A stretch of 64,000 nucleotides of DNA from Heterodera schachtii (Eukaryota; Nematoda; Chromadorea; Rhabditida; Heteroderidae): the NCBI GenBank assembly GCA_023374025.1, contig SIJG01000004.1, positions 2,970,595 through 3,034,594 on the forward strand, written 5' to 3'. The first letter of the stretch is position 1. Every line of letters begins with the position of its first letter. The position numbers and the translations under genes were made by a program. The notes beneath the pieces were generated by a model that saw nothing but the letters and a program-made list of their open reading frames with translations, was not told the DNA's origin and ran no database searches. Of this stretch, positions 11,972-22,614 are shown piece after piece.

Positions 11972-13380
11972 TAGGGATTCTTTTTTTAGGCACAAAAAAT
12001 CGCGAAATAGGCACCTAAAAAGGCAGAAAAAAATCGCAAAATAGGCACCAAATAGGCACAAAAACCCTCAAATAGGCACTAAAATAGGCAAAAAAAATTT
12101 TTTATTAAAGCTTTTTAGGCAGCAAAACACGTAAAAATTAATCAAAAAACTTATTTTGCCCATATTTCAATTGTTTTAAAGTTGTTTTCGGTAAAAATAA
12201 TTTTTTAAACCAAAATTTTTATTATGAAAAAATAATTGAATTTTGAGGATCAATTTTTGTGAAAAAAAATTTTTCAATTCTTACGGGTGTATATTTTCGA
12301 AAAAATTTCAAGTGATTCTTAGGGGTGTATTTTTCATTTTTATTGCATTTTTGTTAACGATTTTTTAAAAATTTTGAAAAAGGAGTAAAAAATGGTGAAA
12401 TAGGCATAAAAATAGGTAAATAGGCATTAAGCACAAAAAGTCCAAAATAGGCAAAAATAGGCATTATAAAAGTCATCGTAGACACCAGGGATGGCATTCC
12501 GAGGCCCCAAAAATTTTCGGAAATCGGAATTCCGGGGGTCCAAAATTTTTCGGAAATCGGAAATCGGATTTCCGAGGTCCAAAAATTTTTCGGAAGTCGG
12601 AAATCGGAATTCCGACCCCAAAAACGTCGGAAATCGGAATTCGGAAGTCGGAAATCGGAAATTTTTCAAAAAATTTAAAATATAATAAAAAAATTTTTAA
12701 ATACTATAATAGGCTAAATTTTTAATTCTTAACCAAGTAAAAGCTGGTTCAAAATTTTTTTGATCTATTTCAATAAATATTTGCCTTAAAAAATTATTCA
12801 ATGATTTTCATCAAAAATTTTATCTTTTTTTTGCGGCGCGTTTTTTCAAAATTTTTGCAAACACGGGGGGCGAGGTCCGGCGGTGCCAATAGGCGCCGCC
12901 GGGGAAAATTTTTATAATTTTTAATCAAATTGTTAACAAATTTTGTCCAAAAATGACTAAATTTAGCGATTTTGAGGCAAAAATTTCTCAAGAAAAATAT
13001 TATTTTTAAGGTGCGGCGGTGCCGATAGGCGCCGCCGGGAAATTTTTGAAAATTTCAATGCAATTTATTAACCAAAATTGTAAAAAATTGTTAATTTTTT
13101 GAAAAAAAATTCAAAAAAAATTTCCGAAAGTTTCCGACTTTTTATCAAAAATTTCGGAAATCGGAAGTCGGAATTCCGACGTCCAAAATTTTTTCGGAAA
13201 TCGGAAATCGGAATTCCGACCCCAAAAATGTCGGAAATCGGAAATCGGAAGTCGGAAATCGGAATTCCGTGCCATCCCTGGTAGACACCCCAAACCAAGT
13301 GGAAAATGCTTTTTTCGTGCTTATCTAAGCGTATTAAGTGCGCAGAAATTTTAGGCATTTGCCTAAAAAAAGAATCCCTA
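11972..13380. mobile_element. hAT-like element with AATAGGCA words, host of a nested element
   Basis: Ends TAGGGATTC...GAATCCCTA with the perfect 8-bp duplication ATTATAAT on both sides. Without the nested insert (12486-13280 plus one duplication) it is about 606 bp, made of AATAGGCA/AGGCAC words. Related copies lie at 27787-28201 and 35197-35512. Confidence 0.88.
12486..13280. mobile_element. hAT-like element with CGGAAATCGGAA words, nested
   Basis: Ends CAGGGATGGCA...TGCCATCCCTG with the perfect 8-bp duplication GTAGACAC. Both ends carry arrays of CGGAAATCGGAA/GGAATTCCGA words. The middle carries two GGCGGCGCC-type palindromic words (about 12880 and 13016). It lies entirely inside the element at 11972-13380. 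Confidence 0.9.
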
Positions 13381-13524
13381 ATTATAATTCATTCATTCAT
13401 TCCGCTGCTGGTCACTGCTTGGCCACGTGGGACGCGAGCACACTTTTTCGTAACTTTTTGTTTGCGCAAAGACACTAATGGCCTGAATTAAACGCAATTT
13501 AATTCGATGTTTTGAAAATGAATT

Positions 13525-13672
13525 TGGCAATGGCAAATGGGATGGTCAAAAAGAGGAAGAATGTTCAGCCAAATGTCGTTACAAATTCAGCTGAAATGTC
13601 CAAAAAAGTAATTACCTAAGTGTGAAATCATTAAGTTAAAATTCCTCACATTTTCCTTAAACGTCGATTCAT
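13525..13672 (-). pseudogene. F-box-like copy C, detached exon 1-2 fragment
   Basis: ATGAATCGACG, identical to exon 1 of genes A and B, lies at 13662-13672. About 70 bp on, after TTTCAG, an exon 2 remnant reads CNDIWLNILPLFDH and then loses similarity. A stop codon falls at its start. It is inverted relative to the rest of copy C at 14040-16394. Confidence 0.7.
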
Positions 13673-14618
13673 TTTGCGCAATTAGCAACACTTTTTTGAC
13701 TTAAATTAGGTATGTTTACAAAATGAGATCAAATGACAATTTTCTCTGTTTTTTATATGTAGAGAATCCGGAACCTTCAAATTTGCGGATCCCGCTACGG
13801 GATTGGAGCTCAAAATTTTTTGCGGGACGAGATCCCGCAAGGCTTAATCCCGCAAATGCTGCATTTAAAATTTTTATCTCAATAAAAAATTGATAAGCTA
13901 TTGTTTCACGATTAGACAATTACCAAAAAAGTTATAACATGAAAATTGCGAACAAGTCGAAATTATTTCGAAGTTTTACATACAATGAAAAAAAGTTATA
14001 GCCCGAAAACTGGGCTGGCAATGAACCCTCCTGTTCCGCATTGATCATTTTGACCGGCGCGCTGTCATTTCGTCCCTGCGTCGTTTCGCCGTTTGGCTTT
14101 TCCCAATGCCGAACATTTGGACAATTTGCGTCGCCTCATTTCGCCAACAATTCTATCCGATCTTGATCAATTGGATTCAATCATATCTGGTCAACTGTTT
14201 CCCGATTTGCTTGCTGATGATGATGATTTTGATGGACCAAATGCGAGTTCTGCTGGGCAAGTGTTGGCCAAATGGTTGCATAATCCGAGCAAAGATGGCC
14301 AACCAAAGTTATTGCGTTGCTGGGCATTGAAGGCATCCTCAAACTTTGAATGGATCAACAATTTCAAAGAGGTCGTAACCCATTTTCATTCTTTCTTTTT
14401 TTTTGACATTTTTTTCATTTCGGGTGGAAGGGCGGCAATTGCGCCCTTAACCCTCCCCTGCCCTCCCATGGTTACGGGCCTGCACATTTTCATAAATATA
14501 TTTTGATTTTGACATTGCATTTTGAATTTTATTTAGTTTTTTGTCCGTGCCCGCACTTCAGTCAGTTACACTGTCAACTTTATTATTTACGTGTCGACGC
14601 CAATTGAGCCGTTTGAAT

Positions 14619-15583
14619 GCCTTACGGACATTTGCGGACGGACATTTGCGGACGGACACTTGCGGATGGACATTTGCGGACAATTTCGGGAAGAAATTAA
14701 AAAATTTCATTAAAAAACTTTAAAAAATTTCTGAAAATATGGAATGGAGACTGAAAGCGAAATAAAACTTTGTTTTTGGGCTTTTAGGCCTATTCGGTGA
14801 GAGTTCTATTTTTATGTTTAAAAAAAATTCTGAGACATGCTTAATCGCAAACAAAATTTGCTGACAATTTCAAAATGAACAGCCTATTATATAAATAAAT
14901 GCTGAACATCAGCTGTACTAAAATCCGATTCCCGACATTTTTGGGCATCGGATTTCCGATTTCCTTTCTGAAAATTTGTGGGGCCTCGAAATGATTTACT
15001 GCTGATTAAAAGTAGAGCAAGACTTATGTATCTTGGGTTCTTCTCCATCCCGAACAAATAAGGAAAAGAAAATTCAGGGGGCGGATAGCAAATTCTCCTA
15101 CAAGATTTGTCTATATGGCTAGAGAAATTTTAAAAAATGTCGTTGGAAAAATCCTCGTTGGAAAATAAAGTTTCATAAATTTTAGGATTTTTCTAAAGAT
15201 AAAAATAGCACTCTCACCGAATTTGAGTGTAACAGGCGACATTCACACTTCACCGATGATGGGGACCAATTTTACTTTAATCACTTAAAATACCAGTAGT
15301 GAAATTAATTTCTTAGAAATGTAAAAATAAGATGCTAGGCCTAAAAGCCCAAAAACAAAGTTTTATTTCATTTTCAGTCTCCATTCCATTTTTTCAGAAT
15401 TTTTTTAAAAAATTTTATGAAATTTTTTTTAGTTTTTCCCGAAATTGTCCGCAAATGTCCGTCCGCAAATGTCCGTCCGCAAATGTCCGTCCGCAAATGT
15501 CCGTCCGCAAATGTCCGTCCGCAAATGTCCGTCCGCAAATGTCCGTCCGCAAATGTCCGTCCGCAAATGTCCCACTGCGACTC
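14619..15583. mobile_element. Foldback element with 14-bp tandem ends, inside exon 4 of copy C
   Basis: The left end has four GGACATTTGCGGAC units (14626-14681). The right end has nine inverted units, GTCCGCAAATGTCC, at 15447-15572. Inside these, the flanking arms continue as an inverted repeat for about 120 bp (GAATGGAGACTGAAA near 14740, its inverse near 15380). The insertion point within the exon can be read to within a base or two. No clear target duplication is left. Confidence 0.9.
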
Positions 15584-15961
15584 TTGGTGAACGAACAGAC
15601 GAATGAAAAGCTGACATTGAAGAAAGGATCGGATATTGGCTCTTCTCATCGTTGGCTGTTGAAGCGATGTCAAATTGTTGGGGAGGAGGCGGTTCAGAAA
15701 CAACAGCAGCAGCAGAAGAAAAAATACAAACACTTTCCGATCCAATTCAATTTTAGTGGCTGCAAAAATTGCATTGGGTGAGCAGCAACAACCATAGAAA
15801 ATGGGCTGGGGGAGGTAAATTTCGTAAAATTTTCGGCAAAACCCAAAAAAGGGCACTGATCAAGACAGGAAAATTTTTACGAAATTGAAGGGAAAAAAAA
15901 CAAAATTTATTCAAATTCAAATTGCGTTGAATTTTTAGGCCTCTGTCTCCACCGGCGGCAG

Positions 15962-16342
15962 CCGGTAGTGGTCAGTTGCGTCTGAGCCAAGCATAAAGCA
16001 CCATAACTTTTTTCTTTGTTGGTCAAATTTTATAAATTTGGACTCGTTCGAAAGCTCTACATGTTTAGAAGCTTTTGTTAAGCTATTGCTAAGCGATTGA
16101 ACAACTTATAAAAAAGTTGTAACATGAACACTACCAAAAAGTCAGAATTTTTGCATATTTTAATTTATAACTTTTTTAGTTGTCGGTATGCCTTTGTGAT
16201 TTTTGGATAGCCGATAGAGCTTGTTAAGAGCTTTCGAATGATACCAACATTGTTGGATTTGGTTAACAAAGAAAAAAGTTATGGTGGTCTAAACTTGGCT
16301 CACAATCAGACGCAACTGGCCAGACGCAACTGGCCCGTTTCG
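15962..16342. mobile_element. Foldback element with CAGACGCAACTG words, inside exon 5 of copy C
   Basis: Flanked by the perfect 8-bp duplication GGCGGCAG, with exon 5 sequence continuing on both sides. Arms inverted: CAGTTGCGTCTG and CATAACTTTTTTCTTTG on the left, the inverse on the right. The right end has a doubled CAGACGCAACTGGC unit. Same arm family as 1617-1990 and 24166-24545. Confidence 0.88.
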
Positions 16343-16572
16343 GGCGGCAGCAGCAGCAAAAGAAGCGAGTCAAAGCAGCGAAAAGGGCGTCTAATTATGT
16401 GGAAATGATAAATTTTTGGCATTTGACAAATGTGAGAATTGACCGATCATTTTTGAGTTTTATGCGCTGAATTATGTTGATTATTTATTCAGGTATTTGC
16501 TTTTTGAACTGCTCTCTTTCATTGTGTTTTTTTTGAATAAAAATTTTTTGTCGCTATTTAAATTTAAATTTT

Positions 16573-17204
16573 ATTGTTTTAATTAAATATTTTGTTTATT
16601 TTTATTTTTGCTTTGACTTGGTTAATGTTTGCCGTGGCGAGCAAATGCACCAATTTTTGGCACCGTTCTTCGTCCGGCTCTCCCGCACTTTCCAAACTGT
16701 CCACTCTCTCATCCTCATCAAAATCGCCACCACCACCACCACCACTTTGCTGTTCATTGTTGACAATTTGCTTTTTGTGCTTTTCATCAAGCCACGGCAT
16801 ATTATGCAAATTGTGCCAATAGTTTTCAATTTCTTGTGGCAAATTAAAAATTCGGCTCAATTTTTCATTTTTTTTTTCTTGCGCTGTCTCACGAAATGTA
16901 CAAAAGTTTACAAAAACCAGAAAATGAGTTTTTAAGGGTTTCAGGGTCACTGAATACAAATATGGCTGAAGCAGAAGCCAATGCTGATCATTTTCCGGGT
17001 GATGACGAGGCGGCTGCTGTTGTACATGAGCAAACTTTGTTGCTGCACAGCTCGGACTCGATGGACATGTTGTTGCGCATCGTTTGCGAATCGACCACAT
17101 ATCTTTGAGCCCAAATTGCGGAAAAAATGCTCGAGAATCCTCATCATTTTCGAGTTATGATGATCCAAGAACAATTTCTGGCATTTTGGAGTCTCGAGCA
17201 TCAC
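16573..17204 (-). other. Doubtful gene or pseudogene, unrecognised
   Basis: A minus-strand frame ending near 16579 reads SRIFNLPQEIENYWHNLHNM, a Gly run, then an acidic stretch DFDEDERVDSLESAG and a Lys-rich end. Upstream, near 17100-17000, short stretches look coding but change frame, and no consistent exon set could be built. Base composition is less AT-rich than the surroundings. I do not recognise it. It could be a decayed gene or a last exon. Confidence 0.3.
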
Positions 17205-17530
17205 TAATTTTTAAATACATCAGGCAGCAGCAAAGGGTGGCGATTGGCGAAATGTCTTTATTTAAAATTCTGAAGATGGAATTTCGGAATTTTTGAAAAT
17301 TTATACGATTTAAATAATTAAAAAGACCATAAAATACTCCTAGAATATTCAAAATTAGATCTAATATAGCAATTTTTTGATGAAAGATACTTAATATAAA
17401 AATCTATAAAAATTTTCCCGCCGGCCCATAAAAATCCTTTATTCTCTTAAAAAATTGAGTCAAAATAGCAAAACTTTGTCATTTTTTGGTGTTAATCTGT
17501 TAACAAACCACACACAAATTTTTAAAATTT

Positions 17531-17558
17531 TCCCGGCGGCGCCTATCGGCACCGCCGG
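17531..17558. repeat. GGCGGCGCC-type palindromic word
   Basis: CCCGGCGGCGCC, a 4-base loop, then GGCACCGCCGG. Members also lie near 7936, 8068, 12880, 13016, 36272, 39721, 45363, 46931, 47112, 47250 and 59267. A TTTGTTAACA-rich flank often lies within about 60 bp. Confidence 0.85.
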
Positions 17559-17694
17559 ACCCCCTCCCCCTTGTACCCCAAAAAGTGTTTTGAAAAGCAA
17601 AAAAGGTCGATCGATTTACAGGCTTGATATAATTCTAGGCTAAAATACAATATTATAAAAAATTTTCGAATTTTTAATCAAAATTTCAAAAATT

Positions 17695-17826
17695 TTGAAA
17701 AAGTCCCGGTCCCGGCCCAAAAACTGGGACCGGGAGTCCCGTTTAAAACGGGAGTCCCGGTCCCGGGTCCCGTCCCGGTCAATTTTCCAAGTCCCGGTCC
17801 CGGCAATTTCAAAATTCAGGGCTCTA
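17695..17826. repeat. Second copy of the GGGACCGGGA palindromic element
   Basis: Shares the GTCCCGTTTAAAACGGGA core with 424-600 and ends GGGCTCTA. The left end is missing. Confidence 0.75.
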
Positions 17827-17924
17827 ATAATTAAGGTTCTGAAATATTTGAAAATATGCGCCAAAAAATAAATATAAATCTTCTTTCAGAAAAGTAATTA
17901 AATAACATTAATTAGAGGCCGGAA

Positions 17925-18030
17925 ATTTCAAATTTACGGATCCCGCTGCGGGATGAAAACCCAAAATTTTTTACAGGGCGGGATCTCGCGGGAATAAGCC
18001 GCATTTAAAATTTGCGGTGTCCCGCGCGGG
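17925..18030. repeat. GCGGGATCCCGC-word repeat
   Basis: Short GC-rich repeat with GGATCCCGC and GCGGGA words in both orientations. A related copy is at 13765-13860. Ends are not clear. Confidence 0.5.
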
Positions 18031-18689
18031 GGGGAGGTTTGTGGGATTTTGAAAATTTCTAAAAATTTGGAATTAATTAAAAAAGTCTCCAAAAAAGTAA
18101 ATATACCTGACTGTTTTTTTTTTAATTTTCCATTTTTGGTATTTGTTTTCTACCAATTTTTTTAAACGTTTTGTATGTGTATAAGCCGTTTAATAAAAAT
18201 GGAAGTTGCTTTAATAAATTTTAAATGCCATAATGTATTACTTTGAGATTGTCGATGACAATTTTTTTTCTTGGCTTTTTGTTCACACTTAAAAAAGAAA
18301 TTTTAATTTTTTCTAGGTTTTCACTCAAAAAATTAAACTAATTGACTGAAACTCGTTTCCGCTTTCTACCCAATTTCCATTTTTAATTTAATACATAAAA
18401 TTGCCTTTTTATGATTAAAATGATCGGAATATAAAAAAAAAAATGCATATTAGAAACATTATAATTCTTTTTGTCCTCAATCAATTTCTTCTGTTTCACT
18501 TTATCTTTCAATCCGCTCTAAAATTGTCAATTTATTAAAATTAAATTGTTTTTTAAATTTTAATAAAATGCCATTACATACATCCAATTCTTATGCCGAA
18601 CAAGCAGTCCTTTTGTTCACATGGCTTCTGATCAACAGTTTTTGCTTAATGTTTTTAAATGATTATGATAAAATTGTTCATACTGTATG

Positions 18690-18757
18690 TATCAATCAAT
18701 CAATCAATCACAATCAATCAATCAATAAATCAATCACAATCAATCAATCATTTTGTT
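18690..18757. repeat. (AATC)n microsatellite
   Basis: Irregular run of CAATCAATCA units just past the 3' end of the Cys-rich/Thr-rich gene. Confidence 0.85.
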
Positions 18758-18809
18758 CACTCGATTTTTTGTGAGAGTGCAGACAGTGAAAGGCCAGAAA
18801 TTTGCTGTC

Positions 18810-21800
18810 TTACACTTCGTACAAATTCAAACATTTGTACAACATGTTGTAACATTTAGCTACCGTACGGGTGGAGATACAGTACGAGCCTGACAATAAA
18901 CAGCCACCAAATTCCTTACATCCATGGATGTCCAAGCCGAACAAGTGCTGTTTTACGGTAGTTGTCGTGGTTGTCGGAGTTGTCGTGGTAGTGGTTGTTG
19001 GAGTCGTCGTGGTAGTGGTTGTGGGAGTTGTCGTGGTCGTGGTTGTCGAAGTCGTCGTGGTTGTAGTTGTCGGAGTCGTCGTCGTGGGTGTAGTCGGCGG
19101 AGTGTCCAAAGCAGTGGTTGCTGAACTATCCGGAGCAGTGGTTGCTGAACTGTCCGAAGCTGTGGTTGCATCCAAAATGTCCGTAATTGTGGTTATTGGA
19201 ATCGTCGTGGTTGTGGTCGTCGGAGTTGTCGTGGTAGTGGTTGTGCTCGTCGTCGTGGTAGTGGTTGTAGAAGTCGTGGTGGTTGTGCTTGCGGTCGATG
19301 GCTACAGAAAAAAATGTATTCGAAATTTAAAAAAAAATTTCTTAGCAAAAATCGTAAATCGACTTTTGAGTCCAATGAAGATCAAAAATTTTCGGATTGA
19401 ACTTGGATTAGAGACCGGACAGGATCGGGATCCCGCGGGATTAAATTCAGGATCCGTCCCGATCGTTTTCACAAAATGTTCGGGATTCAGTCGGGATCCC
19501 GACTCGGGATCCCTCCGACCCCAGTTGTCCGGTCTCAAACTTGGATTTCACAAATGTTTCCTTTGTGTCATTTTGAACAATAAGAGAGGCCCAATTTTTT
19601 AGTTTTTTCGACTTTTTACAGAGAGAAGTCCAATTTTTTTTCAAATTTTACAGCGAGAGGCCCAATTTAAAAAAAAAATTTTTCAACATTTTTTACCGAG
19701 AGAGGCCCAATTTTTTTTTCAAAATTTTTACCGAGAGAGGCCCAATTTTTTAGAAATTTTTACCGCGAGAGGCCCAATTTTTTAGAAATTTTTACCGCGA
19801 GAGGCCCAATTTTTTTGAAACCAATTTTTTAGTTTTTTTTTAAATTTTTACCGAGAGAGGCCCAATTTTTTTTTTTTTTTTTTTCAAAATTTTTACCGAT
19901 AGAGACCAATTTTTTAGTTTTTTTTTTCAAATTTTTGCCGAGAGAGGCCTAATTTTTATTTTTTCAAAATTTTTACCGATTTGTTATAAAGCAATTTGGC
20001 ATTGCAATTGTCTTTATCACACATTTCACATCGCGCAACATAGCCATCCAATTGATTGGCATCTTTCTTTTGAAGTGATGCGCAAAACTTTTCCAACTTG
20101 TTATCTCTGCGGTGGAAATGAGAGGGTGAGTCAACTCAGTCCCGGCCAGTTCCGTCCCATAGGCTTTTTAGGGTTTCTCATTTTTCCCATTCTCGGTAAT
20201 AACGCCGGATTGAAAGAGGGGGCCATTTAGGCGCTGCTATCGCCTGGCGTGCGCCATTCTTTTCGGGCCTGTTTAGGGATGTACCCCTAGTCTTCCTCCT
20301 GACCCAAAAATTTAGTACATCCCGGATCCCGGATTTATGATTGGAACCCCGACATTTGTGGTCCAGACATTTGCGGTCCGACATTTGCGCCTATGTCCAA
20401 ATTCGGATTCAAATTCTATTCATTAACGATCAAACGATCGGATACAATCACTTTCAATCGCTTATTTAAGGCTGTTTAGGTGATCAGGGATTTAAAAAAT
20501 TTAATTTTGAACCCGATTTTGGACAAAGGCGCAAATGTCGGGACACGTTATGAGTAGGGCTTCGATTTATAGTTTTTTCACTATTTTTTCCTGAGCTCCC
20601 CGTGGCCTGAAATGCACGAAAAACATGTTTTTTTCGACTGTTGTTAAGCTGCTTTTCGAGTTATTAGCAACTATTTTATAGTTTTTTATTTTTTAGCAAC
20701 TAAAAAAAACTATAAATTTTGAAAAAAAACTATTTTCAACTATTTTGGCGTTTTGCCCAAATTTGTTAACAAAAATGCAATAAAAAGGAAAAATACACCC
20801 CTAAGGATCAACTTTTTGAAAATTTTCAAAAATACACCCCCTAAGAAATGAAAAATTTCTTAAAAATTCATCTCAAAATTATTTAATTATTTTTTGACAA
20901 GAATTTGTGATTTTAAAAATTATTTATCTCAATAGTTGTTTGACTTAATTTTGTTACCTTTTTTGGTAAAATTTTATGACTTTACGCCAATAAATTTGAA
21001 ATTTTTAGCAACTATTTACCATTTTTTGCAACTATTTTGGGGTTTTTTTTAACTATAAACTATATTTTGGCACTTTTTAGCAACTATAAATCGTATCCCT
21101 AGTTATGAATCGCTCCGAAACCCCACTTACTGATCATTTTTGCCGCAATACAATAATTGTTTCGCGCAGCCTTTTAAGAATGCAAATTGTTGTCCGTCTT
21201 AAAAAAGGGAAGAAAATTTGATAGTAAAATTTTGAAAATTCCCGAAATCGGGAAATTTTGCATTCGGGAATTTTTTGGGGCCTAAATTTCTTGCTTCCAA
21301 ATCCAGAAATCTTTTTTTAAGTCCTCAGGATTACAATTTCCAATTTATTTTTTTAGCCATCATAATTGCAATTTCCTAAAAATTTTGGGTTCGGAATGCG
21401 CCATCCCTGTTATGGGTCAATGGCAACTCGTACAAAAGGCAACTCAAATTTTACAAAATAAAGCCTAGGCTTAAGCCTAAACGTAAGTCCGAGCAAGCCT
21501 AAGCCTAGGCCTAGCATAAAGCTTAAGCCTAACCTAAAAAAAATTGTACTAGTTGCCTTTGTACAACATGTACGAGTTGCCTTTTGTACGAGTTGGCATG
21601 ACACCCCTGTTATATATAAACACTTCAGCATTGTAAATTTGGGAAATATGTAAAACTATTTTAATATTTCCTTGAATTGATTACTGTATTCGCAAATCAT
21701 CGAATAGCATTGTACAGCTTCGTTGCACTGAAAGTTTCGTGGTACGACATTTGAGGATTTGACATTTGAGCACCTAACACTTGAGGGTCCGAGATATGAG

Positions 21801-22614
21801 GATTTTCCAACAGAGTTGAGGAACCGAAATTTGGGGACACTCAAAATTTAAAAAAAAAGTGAAGAAAGAATGCCTTTCCCAAGGGCCAACAGGATCATTT
21901 TGATCATTTAAGGACATTCATAAATTTCCAAACGTCAACTATTGAGTGCACATAAAGCAATGAAATTCCGAGATTATACAGATTTGGTGAAACCTATAAA
22001 AATAAATAAAATGGAGAAAATTCCCCCGATTTGGAGCAATAACTCAATTTAAAATTTGCCGGAAAATCTAAAAAATTCTGATAAAGCAAAATTTTTGATG
22101 CCGATTTAAAAAAAAATCATTTACACCAACTTGATCAGAGCACTGATTGCTAAAAATTTCGGGTCCTTAATTGTCGGATCGTCCTCAAATGTCGGGTAAT
22201 CCTCAATGGTCCTCAATTGTCGGATTCTCAAATGTCAAATCCCAAAATGTCGGATGGCCAATTGTACACACATCGCCGGGGCCCTGATGCCATTTGTCTT
22301 GAAAGATTTCCTCAACACAGTGTAGTGCTGAAAAGGTCCAAAAATGCGCGAAAAACACCAAAAAATGACACTTTACGGTTTTTTGTTGTTGTACTGTTAC
22401 AAGTGTCTTAAGATACGGTAATATTAATTTTGGTCTTTTTAAATTACGCAGTTTAATTGGATTATTTTCTACATTTTCTAAAACCTATACAGTACCAACA
22501 AAATACAGTAAATTGTCCGCCACTGTCCAATAATAACATCATACCGTAAGCAACACAGAATAATTGTACAGCGACAATTGAGCTGAAGAGCATAAATGCC
22601 ATGGAGAATTTCAT
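18810..22614 (-). CDS. Secreted three-finger-like Cys-rich protein with Thr-rich tail (6 exons, about 285 aa)
   Basis: Exons, right to left: 22545-22614, 22272-22327, 21685-21727, 21131-21197, 19977-20106 and 18810-19301. Every phase agrees, giving 286 codons including stop. Exon 1 is a clean signal peptide (MKFSMAFMLFSSIVAV...). Exons 2-5 give a domain of about 90 residues that opens LHC, holds CNEAVQCYSMIC and GCAKQLLYC, and closes CEMCDKDNCN. The C-x2-C-x2-D-x-CN type ending is characteristic of Ly6/three-finger folds. Exon 6 is a Thr/Pro tract of about 100 residues, likely O-glycosylated, then a short tail with five Cys. The product should be secreted or surface-bound; no hydrophobic GPI or membrane tail is evident. 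Exon 2 uses a GTGTGT donor and is the least certain. The last intron carries a MITE and a tandem repeat. Confidence 0.82.
19409..19538. mobile_element. hAT-like MITE, 130 bp, in intron 5
   Basis: Ends TAGAGACCGGACA...TGTCCGGTCTCAA with the perfect 8-bp duplication ACTTGGAT on both sides. The interior is made of GGGATCCCG-type words. Confidence 0.88.
19585..19975. repeat. Tandem repeat of ACCGAGAGAGGCCCAATTTT units
   Basis: About ten imperfect units of 25-45 bp, with a variable T run between GAGAGGCCCAAT cores. It fills the acceptor-distal half of the same intron. Confidence 0.8.
20340..20546. repeat. Small foldback repeat with GACATTTGCG words
   Basis: Left CGACATTTGCGCC plus TGTCCAAATTCGG. 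Right CCGATTTTGGACA plus GGCGCAAATGTCG, inverted. It uses the same core word as the foldback at 14619-15583. Confidence 0.7.
20555..21101. mobile_element. hAT-like element with AGCAACTATTTT words, 547 bp
   Basis: Ends TAGGGCTTCGATTTATAG...CTATAAATCGTATCCCTA, flanked by GTTATGAG and GTTATGAA (7/8). Same family as 29165-29590 and 50218-50869. Confidence 0.85.
21412..21602. repeat. Palindromic element with GTACGAGTTGCC ends and AGCCTAGGC words
   Basis: Left GGCAACTCGTACAAAAGGC, right GCCTTTTGTACGAGTTGGC, with AAGCCTAGGCTTAAGCC-like words between. Related copies lie in intron 2 of genes A and B (about 6640-6735 and 10800-10905) and in the tyrosinase gene at 41286-41455. Confidence 0.75.
21746..22255. 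repeat. Foldback repeat with GACATTTGAGG words
   Basis: The left side has GACATTTGAGGATTTGACATT and the right side its inverse words (CCTCAAATGTCGG, CCTCAATTGTCGG) in irregular tandem. It lies in intron 2 of the Cys-rich/Thr-rich gene. Confidence 0.7.

Larger units (their letters stand above)
14040..16394 (+). pseudogene. F-box-like copy C, exons 3-5, broken by two insertions
   Basis: The exon 3 remnant (to 14371) starts abruptly near IDHF, is frameshifted, then reads FPNAEHLDNLRRLISPTILS. Exon 4 starts at 14537 and, where readable, is nearly identical to gene B. It is cut after GTTTGAAT at 14618 and resumes with TTGGTGAAC at 15584, ending at 15777. Exon 5 starts at 15939, is interrupted at 15962-16342 and ends at 16394. 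The closest relative is gene B. Confidence 0.85.

Noticed and set aside
15447..15572. CRISPR-like regular array
   Set aside because: The nine 14-bp units are contiguous with no unique spacers, lie at the end of a foldback, and the genome is eukaryotic. The same reasoning rejects 42944-43250.
14619..15583. An 8-bp target duplication for the exon 4 foldback
   Set aside because: The left flank GTTTGAAT and right flank TTGGTGAA join to the expected exon without any repeat longer than one or two bases, so no duplication can be claimed.
16950..17110. TEAD-like transcription factor fragment (a short stretch resembling CSTKVCS)
   Set aside because: The similarity covers only a few residues, the frame does not continue into the conserved domain, and a stop follows. 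Too weak to call.
18871..19602. Long Val-rich plus-strand open frame
   Set aside because: It is the antisense of the Thr-rich exon. The minus strand has matching splice phases, a signal peptide and a Cys-rich domain.
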